Shown: piece after piece, positions 10,051 through 18,932 of the stretch | Layout of the letters: each line of letters opens with the position of its first letter | How positions within the stretch are numbered: the stretch's first letter is position 1 | Notes under the pieces: generated by a model | The model's database searches: none | Told to the model about the DNA's origin: nothing | What the model saw: the letters and a program-made list of their open reading frames with translations, nothing else | Translations under genes and position numbers: made by a program | Origin: CAZAQV01 sp964487255 | GTDB taxonomy: Bacteria > Myxococcota_A > Polyangia > Polyangiales > CAZAQV01 | Direction of reading: 5' to 3' | NCBI GenBank assembly: GCA_964487255.1 | Contig: CAZAQV010000023.1 | Location: forward strand, 1-64,000 | DNA: 64,000 nt

Positions 10051-11607
10051 CTAGCGAAGACCAAGACGTTTGGCCATGTGGTGGAGGTTGCCGCGAGCCA
10101 CGCCCAGAGCGCGCGCCGCCGCGGACCAATTGCCCTCGTGTTCGTCGACGGTCTGCCGTATCACCCGCCGCTTTGTTGCATCGACGATCTCGCGCAGTGT
10201 CCCCTTTGTGTTTACGGAGATCGCGTCGAACCTTGACGTCGCAGCTTCGCCCATCGCTTCGCTTGCGGTTAGCTCGAGCTGGAAGTGTTCCGGCGTAAGC
10301 ACCACGGGCGCGCCGCGCGTCACGCTGTCGCTCGCGCGTAGCACTGCGCGACCGAGTAGATGATCGAGCTCTCGAACGTTGCCCGGCCAGTCTGCGACCG
10401 CAAGGGCGTGCCGCGCTGTGTCGTTGAGTCGGACCGGACCGAGGCCGAGTCGACGCCGATAGATGTCGAGAAAATAGCCCGCCAGCAAGGGGATATCCGA
10501 GCGCCGTTCGCGAAGGGGCGGAACCTGAATCGGGTACATGTTGAGGCGGTGGAAGAGGTCGGCTCGAAAGCGCCCCGCCTCGACTTCGCGCGAAAGGTCG
10601 CGATTGGTGGCTGCGATCACGCGAACGTCTACGTGGAGCAGTTGATCTGAGCCCACGCGTTGAATCTCACCTTGCTGCAGAGCCCGCAGAAGCTTCGGCT
10701 GCACGGAGAGTGGAAGCTCACCGATCTCATCGAGAAAGAGTGTTCCGCCATCGGCGATTTCGAACTTACCGTGTCGGTCCGCAGAAGCACCGGTGAAGGC
10801 ACCGCGCAGGTGACCGAAAAGTTCGCTCTCGGCGATCGACTCGGGCAGCGCTGCGCAGTTGACGTAAATGAGCGGCTTATCCGAACGACCCGATCGTTCG
10901 TGGACCGAACGGGCGACCAGTTCCTTTCCGGTACCGGTCTGTCCTGTGATGAGTACCGCAAAGTCCGAAGGCGCCACCAGGTCGATCTCCTTGCGAAGCC
11001 GCTGTGCGCGGACGCTCGTGCCGATCAACTCGAACCCGCCTTCGCGTAACGAGGCATCGCGCGCCAGAACGTGTGCGAGCTGCATGTGTCGCTCCGAAGT
11101 TCGTTCAAGCGCTTCGATCAGTCGACCGGTGTGAAGCGCAGCCCCGGCCAGTGCGCCCAACATCTTTAGAAAGTCATCATCGAGGTCGTCGAACGCACCG
11201 GGCGCCAGCGCATCGACGGTCAGCACGCCGATGATGGAATCGCCTTCGACCAAAGGACACCCTAGGCATGCGTGCACATCACGGGTTGCGTCGGGATTCG
11301 CCAACACGAGGCCATCATAAGGATCAGGCAGCGGGCTATCCGCGGCAAAGCGAACCGGCGTGCCTTGCGCGAGCACGATGTCCAGACGCGGGTGTTCTTT
11401 GAGTGCGAAGCGACGTCCGAGCACTTCAGGCGCCAGACCGTGAATCGCGCGCGGCACCAGCGCATCACCGCGCAGCTCGAGCACCGCCGCCGCGTCGCAC
11501 GGGATGGCGCGTCGCACCGCTTGCACGAGTCGAGCAAGCCGGTCCTCGGACGCCAGCGAAGCGGTGAGGTCGACGGCGATGGTCAGTAGCGGTTCGATGT
11601 TTTTCAA
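10051..11607 (-). CDS. norR: NorR-type nitric-oxide-responsive sigma-54 activator
   Basis: A 518-residue enhancer-binding protein. An N-terminal GAF domain (residues 20-170) includes EVLGRRFALKEHPRLD and PDPYDGL, stretches characteristic of NorR, whose GAF domain holds a non-haem iron that senses NO. The AAA+ domain (190-420) has Walker A GQTGTGKE, the sigma-54 contact loop GAFTGA and Walker B LFLDEIGEL. A Fis-type HTH (NWSAAARALGVARGNLHHMAKRL) ends it. The start is TTG at 11607: an in-frame stop lies upstream, and the length then matches known NorR proteins. No good ribosome site precedes it, and the first operator box begins at the next base, so translation may be weak or autoregulated. It faces the ric operon it should activate. 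Confidence 0.92.
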   Translation of the reverse strand: MKNIEPLLTIAVDLTASLASEDRLARLVQAVRRAIPCDAAAVLELRGDALVPRAIHGLAPEVLGRRFALKEHPRLDIVLAQGTPVRFAADSPLPDPYDGLVLANPDATRDVHACLGCPLVEGDSIIGVLTVDALAPGAFDDLDDDFLKMLGALAGAALHTGRLIEALERTSERHMQLAHVLARDASLREGGFELIGTSVRAQRLRKEIDLVAPSDFAVLITGQTGTGKELVARSVHERSGRSDKPLIYVNCAALPESIAESELFGHLRGAFTGASADRHGKFEIADGGTLFLDEIGELPLSVQPKLLRALQQGEIQRVGSDQLLHVDVRVIAATNRDLSREVEAGRFRADLFHRLNMYPIQVPPLRERRSDIPLLAGYFLDIYRRRLGLGPVRLNDTARHALAVADWPGNVRELDHLLGRAVLRASDSVTRGAPVVLTPEHFQLELTASEAMGEAATSRFDAISVNTKGTLREIVDATKRRVIRQTVDEHEGNWSAAARALGVARGNLHHMAKRLGLR

Positions 11608-11670
11608 GTTATTATTTTTATAACAGCGTTAAGACTTTCATAACAGACGGGGGCATGTTGAATTCATAAC
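11608..11670. promoter_or_regulatory. three NorR-like enhancer boxes
   Basis: Three boxes sharing GTT...TAAC ends lie between norR and ric: GTTATTATTTTTATAAC (11608-11624), GTTAAGACTTTCATAAC (11628-11644) and GTTGAATTCATAAC (11657-11670). The GT...AC ends with an AT-rich core fit the GT-N7-AC class of NorR sites, which also occur as a set of three in enterobacteria. That they bind this NorR is inferred. Confidence 0.65.
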
Positions 11671-11708
11671 AATTTCTATAAAGCAAATAAAAACATACTC
11701 ATTTCCGC

Positions 11709-11723
11709 TGGACCAGAACTTGC
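11709..11723 (+). promoter_or_regulatory. sigma-54 (-24/-12) promoter for the ric operon
   Basis: The sequence TGGACCAGAACTTGC has GG at 11710-11711 and GC at 11722-11723, exactly ten bases apart, as the -24/-12 elements require. Transcription would begin near 11735, directly before the GAGGAG ribosome site (11736-11741) and the ATG at 11750. Its place between the NorR boxes and ric makes it convincing. Confidence 0.7.
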
Positions 11724-11749
11724 GAAGAAGAGGCTGAGGAGAAACCAGA

Positions 11750-12430
11750 ATGCTCAGCAATGCCGATCAGTTCAGTATCCATCAATCGCTCGGGGACATG
11801 GCCGCCCATCACCCAGCCGCGACCCATGTCTTTGTTCGCCATCGACTCGATTTTTGCTGCGGAGGCCGCCAGACGCTCGCCGACGCGTGCGCGCATGCGG
11901 GGCTCGACCCCAAGGCGATCCTCGAAGAGATCAAAGCCGAAGCCCGCGAAGCGCCGACCGAAGCCTGGACGAATCGTTCGCTCTCGAGTCTCATCGATCA
12001 CATCGTATCGCACTACCACGAGCGACTCAGGCGCGACCTCCCTGGACTCATCGAAAGCGCAGAAAAGATCGAACGCGTGCACGGAAGCAAAGACAGTTGC
12101 CCGAAAGGGCTGGCCGAGCACTTGCGGAACATGCGCGCCGAGATCGAGCAACATCTTGAAAAAGAAGAACAAGTACTCTTCCCCGCCATCGTCGCGGGAG
12201 CACGAGGAACCCGCGTGCAAATGCCCATTCGCGTGATGATGCACGAGCACGACGATCACGGCGTCAACCTCGAACGCATGCGACGGATTGCAACCGGCTT
12301 TGTTCCCCCGTCCGAGGCGTGCAAGACTTGGCGGGCGCTCTATGCATCGCTCGAAAAACTCGAAGCCGAGCTGATGGAGCACATTCATCTCGAAAACAAC
12401 CTGCTCTTTCCAAGGGCCCTGGACGCGTGA
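11750..12430 (+). CDS. ric: iron-sulfur cluster repair di-iron protein (RIC/YtfE/ScdA)
   Basis: A 226-residue cytoplasmic protein that restores Fe-S clusters damaged by nitric oxide or peroxide. The N-terminal ScdA-type domain has HPAATHVFVRHRLDFCCGG, with the paired Cys usual there. The hemerythrin-like domain (from about residue 80) supplies metal-binding His and Glu: HYHERLRRD, HLEKEEQVLFP, MMHEHDDHG and HIHLENNLLFP. Length is typical of the family. GAGGAG lies nine bases before the ATG. It is first in a four-gene operon under a sigma-54 promoter and beside norR, so induction by NO is likely. Confidence 0.93.
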   Translation: MLSNADQFSIHQSLGDMAAHHPAATHVFVRHRLDFCCGGRQTLADACAHAGLDPKAILEEIKAEAREAPTEAWTNRSLSSLIDHIVSHYHERLRRDLPGLIESAEKIERVHGSKDSCPKGLAEHLRNMRAEIEQHLEKEEQVLFPAIVAGARGTRVQMPIRVMMHEHDDHGVNLERMRRIATGFVPPSEACKTWRALYASLEKLEAELMEHIHLENNLLFPRALDA

Positions 12431-12439
12431 GGCCGAGCT

Positions 12440-12856
12440 TTGAAACGTGACGTCAGACTTCAAGGGCTGAGCCGCGATCACCACCAGGCGTTGGTGCTCG
12501 CCCGTCAGGCAGATCGCGCATCCGTGGGCGCGGCGCAGGAACAAGTCGAGACCTGGAAGCGTATCGAGAGCCGTTTCGAGACCGAGCTTGACCCGCACTT
12601 CCGGGTCGAAGAAGAGCTGCTTCTGACAGCACTTGAGGAGCGCGGAGAGCTCGAACTCGCCGGTCGTACCCGCCGGGAACATGCCGAGTTGCGCAAGTTG
12701 GTTCGGCGCTCTGAACGTCCGCTCAAGAGCCGTTTGACACTTTTTTCAAACATCCTTCGCCAACATGTGCGCTTTGAAGAACGTGAGCTTTTCCCGTGCT
12801 GCGAAGTGTTGCTGCGCAGCGATCTCCTCGACGCGGTTCACAGGGCCAGACCATGA
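12440..12856 (+). CDS. hemerythrin-domain protein
   Basis: A 138-residue four-helix hemerythrin-like protein that probably binds a di-iron centre. Candidate ligands are in LSRDHHQALV (residues 10-19), HFRVEEELLL near 53, REHAELRKL near 75 and HVRFEERELFP near 112, the classic H...HxxxE...H...HxxxE layout. It begins at TTG 12440, nine bases after the ric stop, and its stop overlaps the next ATG (ATGA at 12853-12856), so it is translationally coupled. In this operon it may carry O2 or NO or protect iron; the exact role is inferred. Confidence 0.85.
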   Translation: MKRDVRLQGLSRDHHQALVLARQADRASVGAAQEQVETWKRIESRFETELDPHFRVEEELLLTALEERGELELAGRTRREHAELRKLVRRSERPLKSRLTLFSNILRQHVRFEERELFPCCEVLLRSDLLDAVHRARP

Positions 12857-13353
12857 GCACGCTCTACCTCGCATCGGTCTGGCTTCACATTCTCGCGGCC
12901 ACGGTCTGGGTTGGCGGGATGCTCTTTCTGGTGTTGGTGGTGGTTCCCTGGTTGCGCAAAGGCAAAACCGACGCTGCCGTGTTCTTGCGTGAGACGGGGC
13001 GGCGTTTTCGCAACATCGGCTGGATATGCTTTGCGCTCTTGTTCGTCACAGGTTGCTTCAACCTCTGGGTGCGCGGGGTGCGCCTCACGAGTTTCGTGGA
13101 CCCGCAGTGGCTCGGCTCTTCTTTTGGAAAAACGGTGATGCTCAAACTCGCTTTCTTTATTCTCGTTCTACTCGCGAGCGCAGCCCACGATTTTGTGCTC
13201 GGGCCGCTCGCCACACGCGCCATCGCCGCCAATCCGCGTTCGGCTGATGCGCAGCGACTGCGACGAAGGGCCTCGCTACTGGGACGAACCAATGTGCTCT
13301 TCGCGCTCGTTCTCATCGCGCTCGGTGTGATGATCGTCCGGGGTACGCCATGA
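12853..13353 (+). CDS. CopD-like four-helix membrane protein
   Basis: A 166-residue integral membrane protein with four hydrophobic helices (residues 5-30, 53-72, 90-115 and 140-162). The first contains HILAATVWVGGMLFLVLVVV, the HxxxAxxWxGG pattern of the CopD/YcnJ membrane domain, where the His may bind copper or haem. ATG 12853 overlaps the preceding stop, and its own TGA overlaps the next ATG at 13350. In the NO operon it may act as a membrane haem or electron-transfer partner of the diheme lipoprotein that follows; that link is inference. Confidence 0.75.
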   Translation: MSTLYLASVWLHILAATVWVGGMLFLVLVVVPWLRKGKTDAAVFLRETGRRFRNIGWICFALLFVTGCFNLWVRGVRLTSFVDPQWLGSSFGKTVMLKLAFFILVLLASAAHDFVLGPLATRAIAANPRSADAQRLRRRASLLGRTNVLFALVLIALGVMIVRGTP

Positions 13354-15491
13354 CGCATCGTATTGCACGCGGGCGAACGGCCGCCACAGCGCTCGGGGCC
13401 ATGCTCCTTGTCGCCTGCAATGGCAGCCCAACCCCTTCCACAAACGAGGACGCAGGTGCTGCGGACGCCGGTCCGGCGATTCGCTTCCCTAGCGACCGCA
13501 AGGCCATGTCCTGTCAGTTCGACGCGCAACCGCTCGGCGTGGTGCCGCTCTTGAGCGTCACGTTCGAGACGAACATCGAAGGCGTCGGTCGATTAAAGAA
13601 TGCGTACACGGACCAAGAGCGCGCGGTCATCCTGCTGCTCGACACGCAAAACAAGGTCTACCGCTGGCGTCCGACGCAACCCAGCGCCGAGCTGGCCGTC
13701 GAGCTGGGCGTCGATACGGGCGAGGTGCTCGACCTTGCGGTCAGCGACGACGGAGACCTTTTCACCCTGACTCGCGTGCCAAGCGGCGTCGAGGTGCACC
13801 GGCTGCAAGCCGAGGGCGAAAGCTTTTCCTTGGACAGCAAGCTGCTCGTCTTGCGCGCGTCGTCACAAACGGGCGCCCTGGAGTTCGACGAACAAGGCTT
13901 TTTGTTGCTCGCCCTTTCGGACACGACGGAGGACCCGCTTGCGTCCGTGGACGCACGTGATCCGGCCACGCGTGAGGGCGTCGTCAGCCGCATCGACATC
14001 CGCACCCTCGATGCCAGTGGAAGCTACGCGATCCCAGACGACAACCCCAGCTACGGTGAGGTGAGCGAAACCTTCGCCCTGGGCGCACGCCGCCCTTTTG
14101 CGTGCGACCGACGAAAGACCGGTGAAGTGTGGTGCGCGGATCGTGGGCGTCGCGTGGATGAATTGCACCGCATCGACAAGCGCCGCGACCTGGGTTGGCC
14201 CACCTACGATGGCCGCGCGTGCGCGCGCAGCGCTTCTTGTGACTTGCAGCTCGATCTCTTCCCGCAGCACATCTTGGAGCGAGAAGGCCAGAGCTGCGGG
14301 ATGAGCCCCGGCGCGTTCTGGCACGGCGAGTCGGGTACCCGAACGGACGACGTGTACGTGTACGTCGACACCTGTTCAGCGAACGTTTATGCGATGCTGA
14401 CGACCTCGCCGGATCGGACATATTGGAGCGGCGTGGCGGCAGAAGCGCCGGCAAACATGGTCGGTGTTTTTCGAGACCTCGAGGGTCGCCCACTGCTGCT
14501 CTCTGCCGACGGCCAAGTGTACCGCACCGCGCTTCGCTATACGTCGGCATTTCCTGAGCGCCTCTCGGAGACAGGCTGTTTCGAAGACACTGCGAAACTT
14601 CGCCCCGCGGCGGCCGTGGTTCCTTACACGGTCAACGCACCGCTTTGGACCGACGGCGCCGACAAGCAGCGGCACTTTGAGCTCCCACCCGGCGCGAAGC
14701 TCACCGCCTCCCCGGCGCAGTGGGAGTTTCCGATCGGCAGCGTCGTGCTCAAAACCTTCAGCTACCGACTTGCAGTCGACGCGCCCCCGACACCTGTCGA
14801 AACTCGAGCCATGATTCGCCGCCCCTACGGCTGGGAGTTTCATTCCTACCGCTGGCTCGAAGACGCTAGCGACGCGCTGCTACTCGATAGTGGCGACGCG
14901 CGTGACCTCGCGGGCTACGACTCCGGTAAGCCACAGCAAATAGAACATACCTTCCCCTCGCGAAACACTTGCACGACCTGCCATGGTCGCGAGGGCGCTC
15001 AAACCATCGGTCTTCGAAGCGACCAGCTCGACGGCGAGTACGACTACGAGACTCGGCGTGAGAACCAACTGCTTGCGCTCTTCGACGCAGGCCTCGTTGC
15101 GGAGATGCCGAGCGCCGCGCCGACTATGCCAAACCCCTACGAAGCGGGCGGTGAAGAGGGCGCGGACCTCGAAGCGCGCGCGCGCGCGTACCTTCATACC
15201 AACTGCGCGCATTGCCATCGTCCAGGTGGCTGGGTTCCCAATGATCTGACGATGGACCTTCGCTACGACACGCAGCTGGTCGATGCAGACCTGTGCGGTG
15301 TCCCGGCCTTGTACGGCATCGGCCAACAGTTTCGAGTAAGCCCCGGCAACCCAGACGACTCACGCGTGCTGGCGCGCATGAGTCGTCGCGATTTCGAGCA
15401 GATGCCGCCGCTCGCAACATCCATCGTCGATACCGAAGGCGTCGACGTCGTCCGCCAGTGGATTGCGAGCCTCGATCGCTGCCCTGATTGA
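13350..15491 (+). CDS. SO2930-family diheme c-type cytochrome lipoprotein with beta-propeller
   Basis: A 713-residue lipoprotein: lipobox LLVAC near residue 24, then a short Asp/Ala linker. Residues 60-390 form a sorbosone/glucose-dehydrogenase-like beta-propeller (for example NKVYRWRPTQP, DDNPSYGEVSETFALGARRP). The C-terminal half has two c-type haem motifs, CTTCH near residue 541 and CAHCH near 619, and a late Met (EQMPP) that could be an axial ligand. This is the arrangement of the SO2930/TIGR03806 diheme family. It would act on the periplasmic face as an electron carrier or dehydrogenase of unknown substrate. Fourth and last gene of the operon that starts with ric, joined by an ATGA overlap. 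Confidence 0.82.
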   Translation: MTHRIARGRTAATALGAMLLVACNGSPTPSTNEDAGAADAGPAIRFPSDRKAMSCQFDAQPLGVVPLLSVTFETNIEGVGRLKNAYTDQERAVILLLDTQNKVYRWRPTQPSAELAVELGVDTGEVLDLAVSDDGDLFTLTRVPSGVEVHRLQAEGESFSLDSKLLVLRASSQTGALEFDEQGFLLLALSDTTEDPLASVDARDPATREGVVSRIDIRTLDASGSYAIPDDNPSYGEVSETFALGARRPFACDRRKTGEVWCADRGRRVDELHRIDKRRDLGWPTYDGRACARSASCDLQLDLFPQHILEREGQSCGMSPGAFWHGESGTRTDDVYVYVDTCSANVYAMLTTSPDRTYWSGVAAEAPANMVGVFRDLEGRPLLLSADGQVYRTALRYTSAFPERLSETGCFEDTAKLRPAAAVVPYTVNAPLWTDGADKQRHFELPPGAKLTASPAQWEFPIGSVVLKTFSYRLAVDAPPTPVETRAMIRRPYGWEFHSYRWLEDASDALLLDSGDARDLAGYDSGKPQQIEHTFPSRNTCTTCHGREGAQTIGLRSDQLDGEYDYETRRENQLLALFDAGLVAEMPSAAPTMPNPYEAGGEEGADLEARARAYLHTNCAHCHRPGGWVPNDLTMDLRYDTQLVDADLCGVPALYGIGQQFRVSPGNPDDSRVLARMSRRDFEQMPPLATSIVDTEGVDVVRQWIASLDRCPD

Positions 15492-15516
15492 GGACGCAAT
15501 GCCGAAAGCGCAATGC

Positions 15517-15624
15517 CTACAGCATCGGCGCGAGATATCCGAGTAGAGCCGTCAGGATCACCAGCTCCACGAACAGACGCCACTCGTGACCGTCAACTCC
15601 GTCTTGTTGCTCTAACGTGTTCAT
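15517..15624 (-). CDS. possible 35-residue membrane peptide
   Basis: A short ORF on the minus strand: a charged N-terminus (NTLEQQDGVDGHEWR) and then one hydrophobic helix (LFVELVILTALLGYLAPML). The composition is that of a small single-pass membrane protein, but there is no clear ribosome site and no recognisable homologue, so it may be chance. The rest of 15492-15803 (312 bases between two plus-strand genes) shows nothing I can support. Confidence 0.25.
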   Translation of the reverse strand: MNTLEQQDGVDGHEWRLFVELVILTALLGYLAPML

Positions 15625-15803
15625 ACCCAGGCATTTTGCAACCGCTGTGCCACCGCGCGACGACCCATCGCTACAGAAATAGCCGAGTATCTTTCGCGTT
15701 CGCTGCGAGTGGTTCGCGAATAATCTGCGCCAGGCCTGTCTAAATCTGCGCCTAGGTGGTTCTGGTTTAAAGGGACGTCGCGCGTCCGCGGTATAGGTAA
15801 AGC

Positions 15804-16421
15804 ATGACCGAGACTTGTAAGAATAGACTGTCCGTGAGCGCGCTGTTGGCCACCATGACGCTTTGCACGGCCTGTGCGGATCGCGACACTTCCCCCGACG
15901 GCGATACTTCGCTCTTATCCGATGCCATGGTTTCCGACGAGAGTTTGAAAGTCGACGGGGCCACCGAGGGTGATGCGGGCCCGGGTGCTCGGCCGGATGC
16001 AAGAGAAACCGGCGACGCCTCGTACAGCGCGCCTGGCTCCTGTGTGATGAAGGTTGCGGGACGGGACAGCACACTGGAGCCTGCCAGCTGGGTGCGGACT
16101 AGCGATCCTTTTCCCGACCAGCTTTCTATCGTCTGTGGAGACCTCGAGGACACGGCGCTCGCTTTTGGCGTCGCGATCACAGCCCAAGAGCCGGCCGAAG
16201 GTACCTTTCTTTGCACACACAACAACCTCAAGGTGGTTCAAACAGAAGTTTCGGGCAGTGAGGTGCGCGCATGGGAAGCCAACGGCGACGTCGGTACGTG
16301 CACGTTAACGATTGCGCAAAACGGCGAACGCATCGAGGGAACGTTTGACCTCGTGCTCGAGAGCGAAGCGGATGGCCAGCTGCAAATCAGTGAGGGACGC
16401 GTGAGCGCGCTCGCGCAGTGA
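15804..16421 (+). CDS. small lipoprotein of unknown function
   Basis: A 205-residue lipoprotein. The signal has a hydrophobic core and lipobox TLCTAC near residue 24, followed by an Asp/Ser/Gly linker to about residue 75. The mature domain of about 130 residues is rich in beta-type sequence and has three or four Cys (GSCVMKV, SIVCGDL, GTFLCTHNN, VGTCTLTI), likely forming disulfides. I do not recognise the fold. It sits alone between the NO operon and the gene at 16527. Confidence 0.65.
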   Translation: MTETCKNRLSVSALLATMTLCTACADRDTSPDGDTSLLSDAMVSDESLKVDGATEGDAGPGARPDARETGDASYSAPGSCVMKVAGRDSTLEPASWVRTSDPFPDQLSIVCGDLEDTALAFGVAITAQEPAEGTFLCTHNNLKVVQTEVSGSEVRAWEANGDVGTCTLTIAQNGERIEGTFDLVLESEADGQLQISEGRVSALAQ

Positions 16422-16526
16422 GGTTAAGAGACGGTTAGTCCCCAGTTGCGATAGCCTTTTGGTCGAGAAAGTGCACTGATCTCATGGCGTGGGGTTTGGC
16501 ACGCAACATGCTGTCTCATCTTATCG

Positions 16527-18041
16527 ATGAAGATCGCATTCGTTTTCGTTGCACTGCTGGTCGGAGCATCCGGTCTATTTGCTTTCGAGTCACTCGGTGC
16601 TGGAGCGCAGCAGGCGCTCGTAGGGCGCACCCAAGGCGCGGAAGCCGATTTTACTTCAGCTGATATTGTCCGCACGCCCACGCTTGGTGGTCAGACGCAA
16701 GCGGGCATCATGAGCTGGGCCAGTCGGCTCGACGAGGTAAGGCGTACGCGGTACCTCTTTAAGCTCAATGCTGCCGACGGCTCGTGGGGACGAAAGCTGT
16801 ATCAGTTGCCTGAACACGTGGCAGATATCGTGCGAGCCGAAGTCGATGAGCTCTATGACGCGGTTTCCTCGGTTCTCGATCACAGCGGGCAAAGCCCTGA
16901 ACAAGCGCGTCGCTTTCACCCCGCCCAGGAGACCTTGGACGGCACGCGGCGGGTAGAGGTCAAGACCCTAAACGAGCTTGTTGGGGAACATGCCGATGGC
17001 CCAGCGGTGCAACGGGAGGCGCTTGCTGCGATGGCTGCGCGCGTTTCGGTGCTCAAGCAAACAGCACAAGCGGCGAGTGAACAATTTCTGGTCCGAGGTA
17101 CGGCCGCGGCGCAAAGCGATGCCTACCAGAAACTGCGCGCCCTGTTGGGCGAGCGACTCGAATTGGAGGAAACGCGCATACGAAAGTACACGCTGCTCGG
17201 CGAGCCGGCGAGCAAGCGATTCAGAGACTGGATGTACGAGTCGAGCAGTGATCCAGGGCGCCGCGCCTCGGTGGTTCCCCAGGAAGGCGAGGGCGTGATC
17301 TACTTCCGAAACTGGAACGGCGTCGCACCGAACTACGAGGAGCTTGCGCGCATCGATTATTTCTACGACAAGCTGCGCGGACTCTTAGAGCAATACCGCT
17401 ACTTTTTGGGGGTCGGCTTCGACGGCGACGTCTTTGCGGCCAGGCGTGCCAGCATGGATGTGGAGGTTTCCCCGACCAATGGACGGATCATCTGGATCCC
17501 GCCACAGCTCTCAGAGCTTGGGGACAACAAGCTCGCAGAGATACGGAAAGTTTTGCAGAAGCGTCACCCCGAATTGACAGCGGCCGAACCGCGTATCGTG
17601 CCTGCAGCGAAGGCGGCTTCGACGAAGCCGTTTCAGCTAGTCGCAAAGCAGTTTGAGGAGCGCGTTCGAGCGGACGGTTGGAACCTCAATGTCAAGGAAA
17701 AGCCGACCCAGGAAGTTTTGCCCCATACCGCGCAGGTTCGGTTTCAGCATTTTTACGCACAGGATGCGCAAGCCTTCCGGGGCACAGCCATCCTTGAGTT
17801 TGGCGAAGAAGCCAAACAGAACTTGAAGGCCGAGTGGGTCGCCCGCGCTGCGCAGCTGTACTCTGAGCACCGAAAGATGATTTATGACAGCAGAGTCGAC
17901 GTGGTGATGGACCTCTCGCCCAACGGGGCGCGTTCTGGGTACGTGCACGTAGGTCCTTCGCGCAGCCACGTGAGAATCGGTGTCGACCATCCCGATTTCG
18001 CGAACACGCTCAAGCGCTTGCTCGACGACGCAGCACGATAA
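16527..18041 (+). CDS. exported protein of unknown function, paralogous leader to the transglycosylase-like protein
   Basis: A 504-residue protein with one N-terminal membrane segment (IAFVFVALLVGASGLFAF), then mostly charged, helical sequence. Directly after the membrane segment it reads GAGAQQALVGR ... LGGQTQAGI, which parallels GSAAQQALAGR ... VGGRSHAGV in the transglycosylase-like protein at 5785-7692. A short shared stretch around SR..E..R..RY follows in both. It lacks the repeat stalk and the lysozyme-fold domain. The C-terminal 140 residues (VRFQHFYAQDAQAFRG, LEFGEEAKQNLKAEW) look like a separate domain I cannot name. Possibly a cell-envelope protein; function unknown. Confidence 0.65.
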   Translation: MKIAFVFVALLVGASGLFAFESLGAGAQQALVGRTQGAEADFTSADIVRTPTLGGQTQAGIMSWASRLDEVRRTRYLFKLNAADGSWGRKLYQLPEHVADIVRAEVDELYDAVSSVLDHSGQSPEQARRFHPAQETLDGTRRVEVKTLNELVGEHADGPAVQREALAAMAARVSVLKQTAQAASEQFLVRGTAAAQSDAYQKLRALLGERLELEETRIRKYTLLGEPASKRFRDWMYESSSDPGRRASVVPQEGEGVIYFRNWNGVAPNYEELARIDYFYDKLRGLLEQYRYFLGVGFDGDVFAARRASMDVEVSPTNGRIIWIPPQLSELGDNKLAEIRKVLQKRHPELTAAEPRIVPAAKAASTKPFQLVAKQFEERVRADGWNLNVKEKPTQEVLPHTAQVRFQHFYAQDAQAFRGTAILEFGEEAKQNLKAEWVARAAQLYSEHRKMIYDSRVDVVMDLSPNGARSGYVHVGPSRSHVRIGVDHPDFANTLKRLLDDAAR

Positions 18042-18058
18042 GATCTGCAACCCTGGTG

Positions 18059-18757
18059 CTAGCCTAGGCGCAGCGGCGTTTCGGAGTGCGGCGCGAGTTC
18101 GTCCACGAACGTGAGCGTTTCCTTTTCCTCGGCGGCCATCTTCGACCAGGCTTGGACGTGCTCGTTGGCCGTGATGGCTTCGATAAACTCGTGCGTTCCC
18201 TGTCCGCCTTCGATGCCGTACGTCACGAAGCGAAGCGCGACCGGCGCAAAGAAGACGTCCGCGATCGAAAAGTCTCCGAACAGCCACGTCCCCTGTGAAC
18301 GGTGGCGCGCGCGCGCGGAGTCGATGATGTCGATCAAGCGCTGCACTTGGGTCCTGGCTTCATCGGAGAGCTTGGCCTGTCGTCGGTGGCGGACGTTCAT
18401 GGGAAGTTCGGCGCGCACGGCCATAAAGTCGGAGTGCATCTCCGCGCACACGCTGCGCGCTTCGGCCCGAGCGCGTGCAGCAAAGGGGTAGTCGACGGCT
18501 TCGCCCTCTTGCTCGCGCAGGTGCTCGATGATCGCCATGGTGTCCCAGATGCTAATGCCGTGGCCAAGTTCGGCGTCGAGCAGGATGGGCACGCGCCCGG
18601 CTGGCGAGCGCTCCGCGATTTCTTCGCGCCAGTTGCCCGAAAAGAGCGGAATGCGAACGAGCTCGAACTCGATGTCGCTGGTTTTCATGTACAGCCAGGC
18701 GCGCAGCGACCACGACGAGTAGTTCGCATTGCCGATCACCAAGGTGTAACGTGACAT
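18059..18757 (-). CDS. glutathione S-transferase
   Basis: A 232-residue cytoplasmic GST-like protein. The thioredoxin-fold N-domain (residues 1-80) starts YTLVIGNANYSSWSLRAWL, where Ser residues sit at the usual glutathione-activating position, and has the conserved GRVPILLD cis-Pro and SIWDTMAIIEHL helix. The all-alpha C-domain carries WLFGDFSIADVFFAPV, the N-capping box of GSTs. An upstream Met at 18826 is possible, but the family start fits ATG 18757. Likely conjugates glutathione to an electrophile. It is convergent with the gene at 16527, with 17 bases between stops. Confidence 0.85.
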   Translation of the reverse strand: MSRYTLVIGNANYSSWSLRAWLYMKTSDIEFELVRIPLFSGNWREEIAERSPAGRVPILLDAELGHGISIWDTMAIIEHLREQEGEAVDYPFAARARAEARSVCAEMHSDFMAVRAELPMNVRHRRQAKLSDEARTQVQRLIDIIDSARARHRSQGTWLFGDFSIADVFFAPVALRFVTYGIEGGQGTHEFIEAITANEHVQAWSKMAAEEKETLTFVDELAPHSETPLRLG

Positions 18758-18932
18758 GCTTCGACTGTAGCACCACATCGAGTCGTGAAAACGAACTAGC
18801 CGCCGCAAGCACGTGGTCTTGACCACGTCTCGTACACAGATGCCTATTTTCTCCGAGTCGCCGCCGGCACCGATGCAACTCCCTCCACTGTTGCTTTAGC
18901 TGCCGCAAAACGAGGGCGTGATGGGGTCTACA

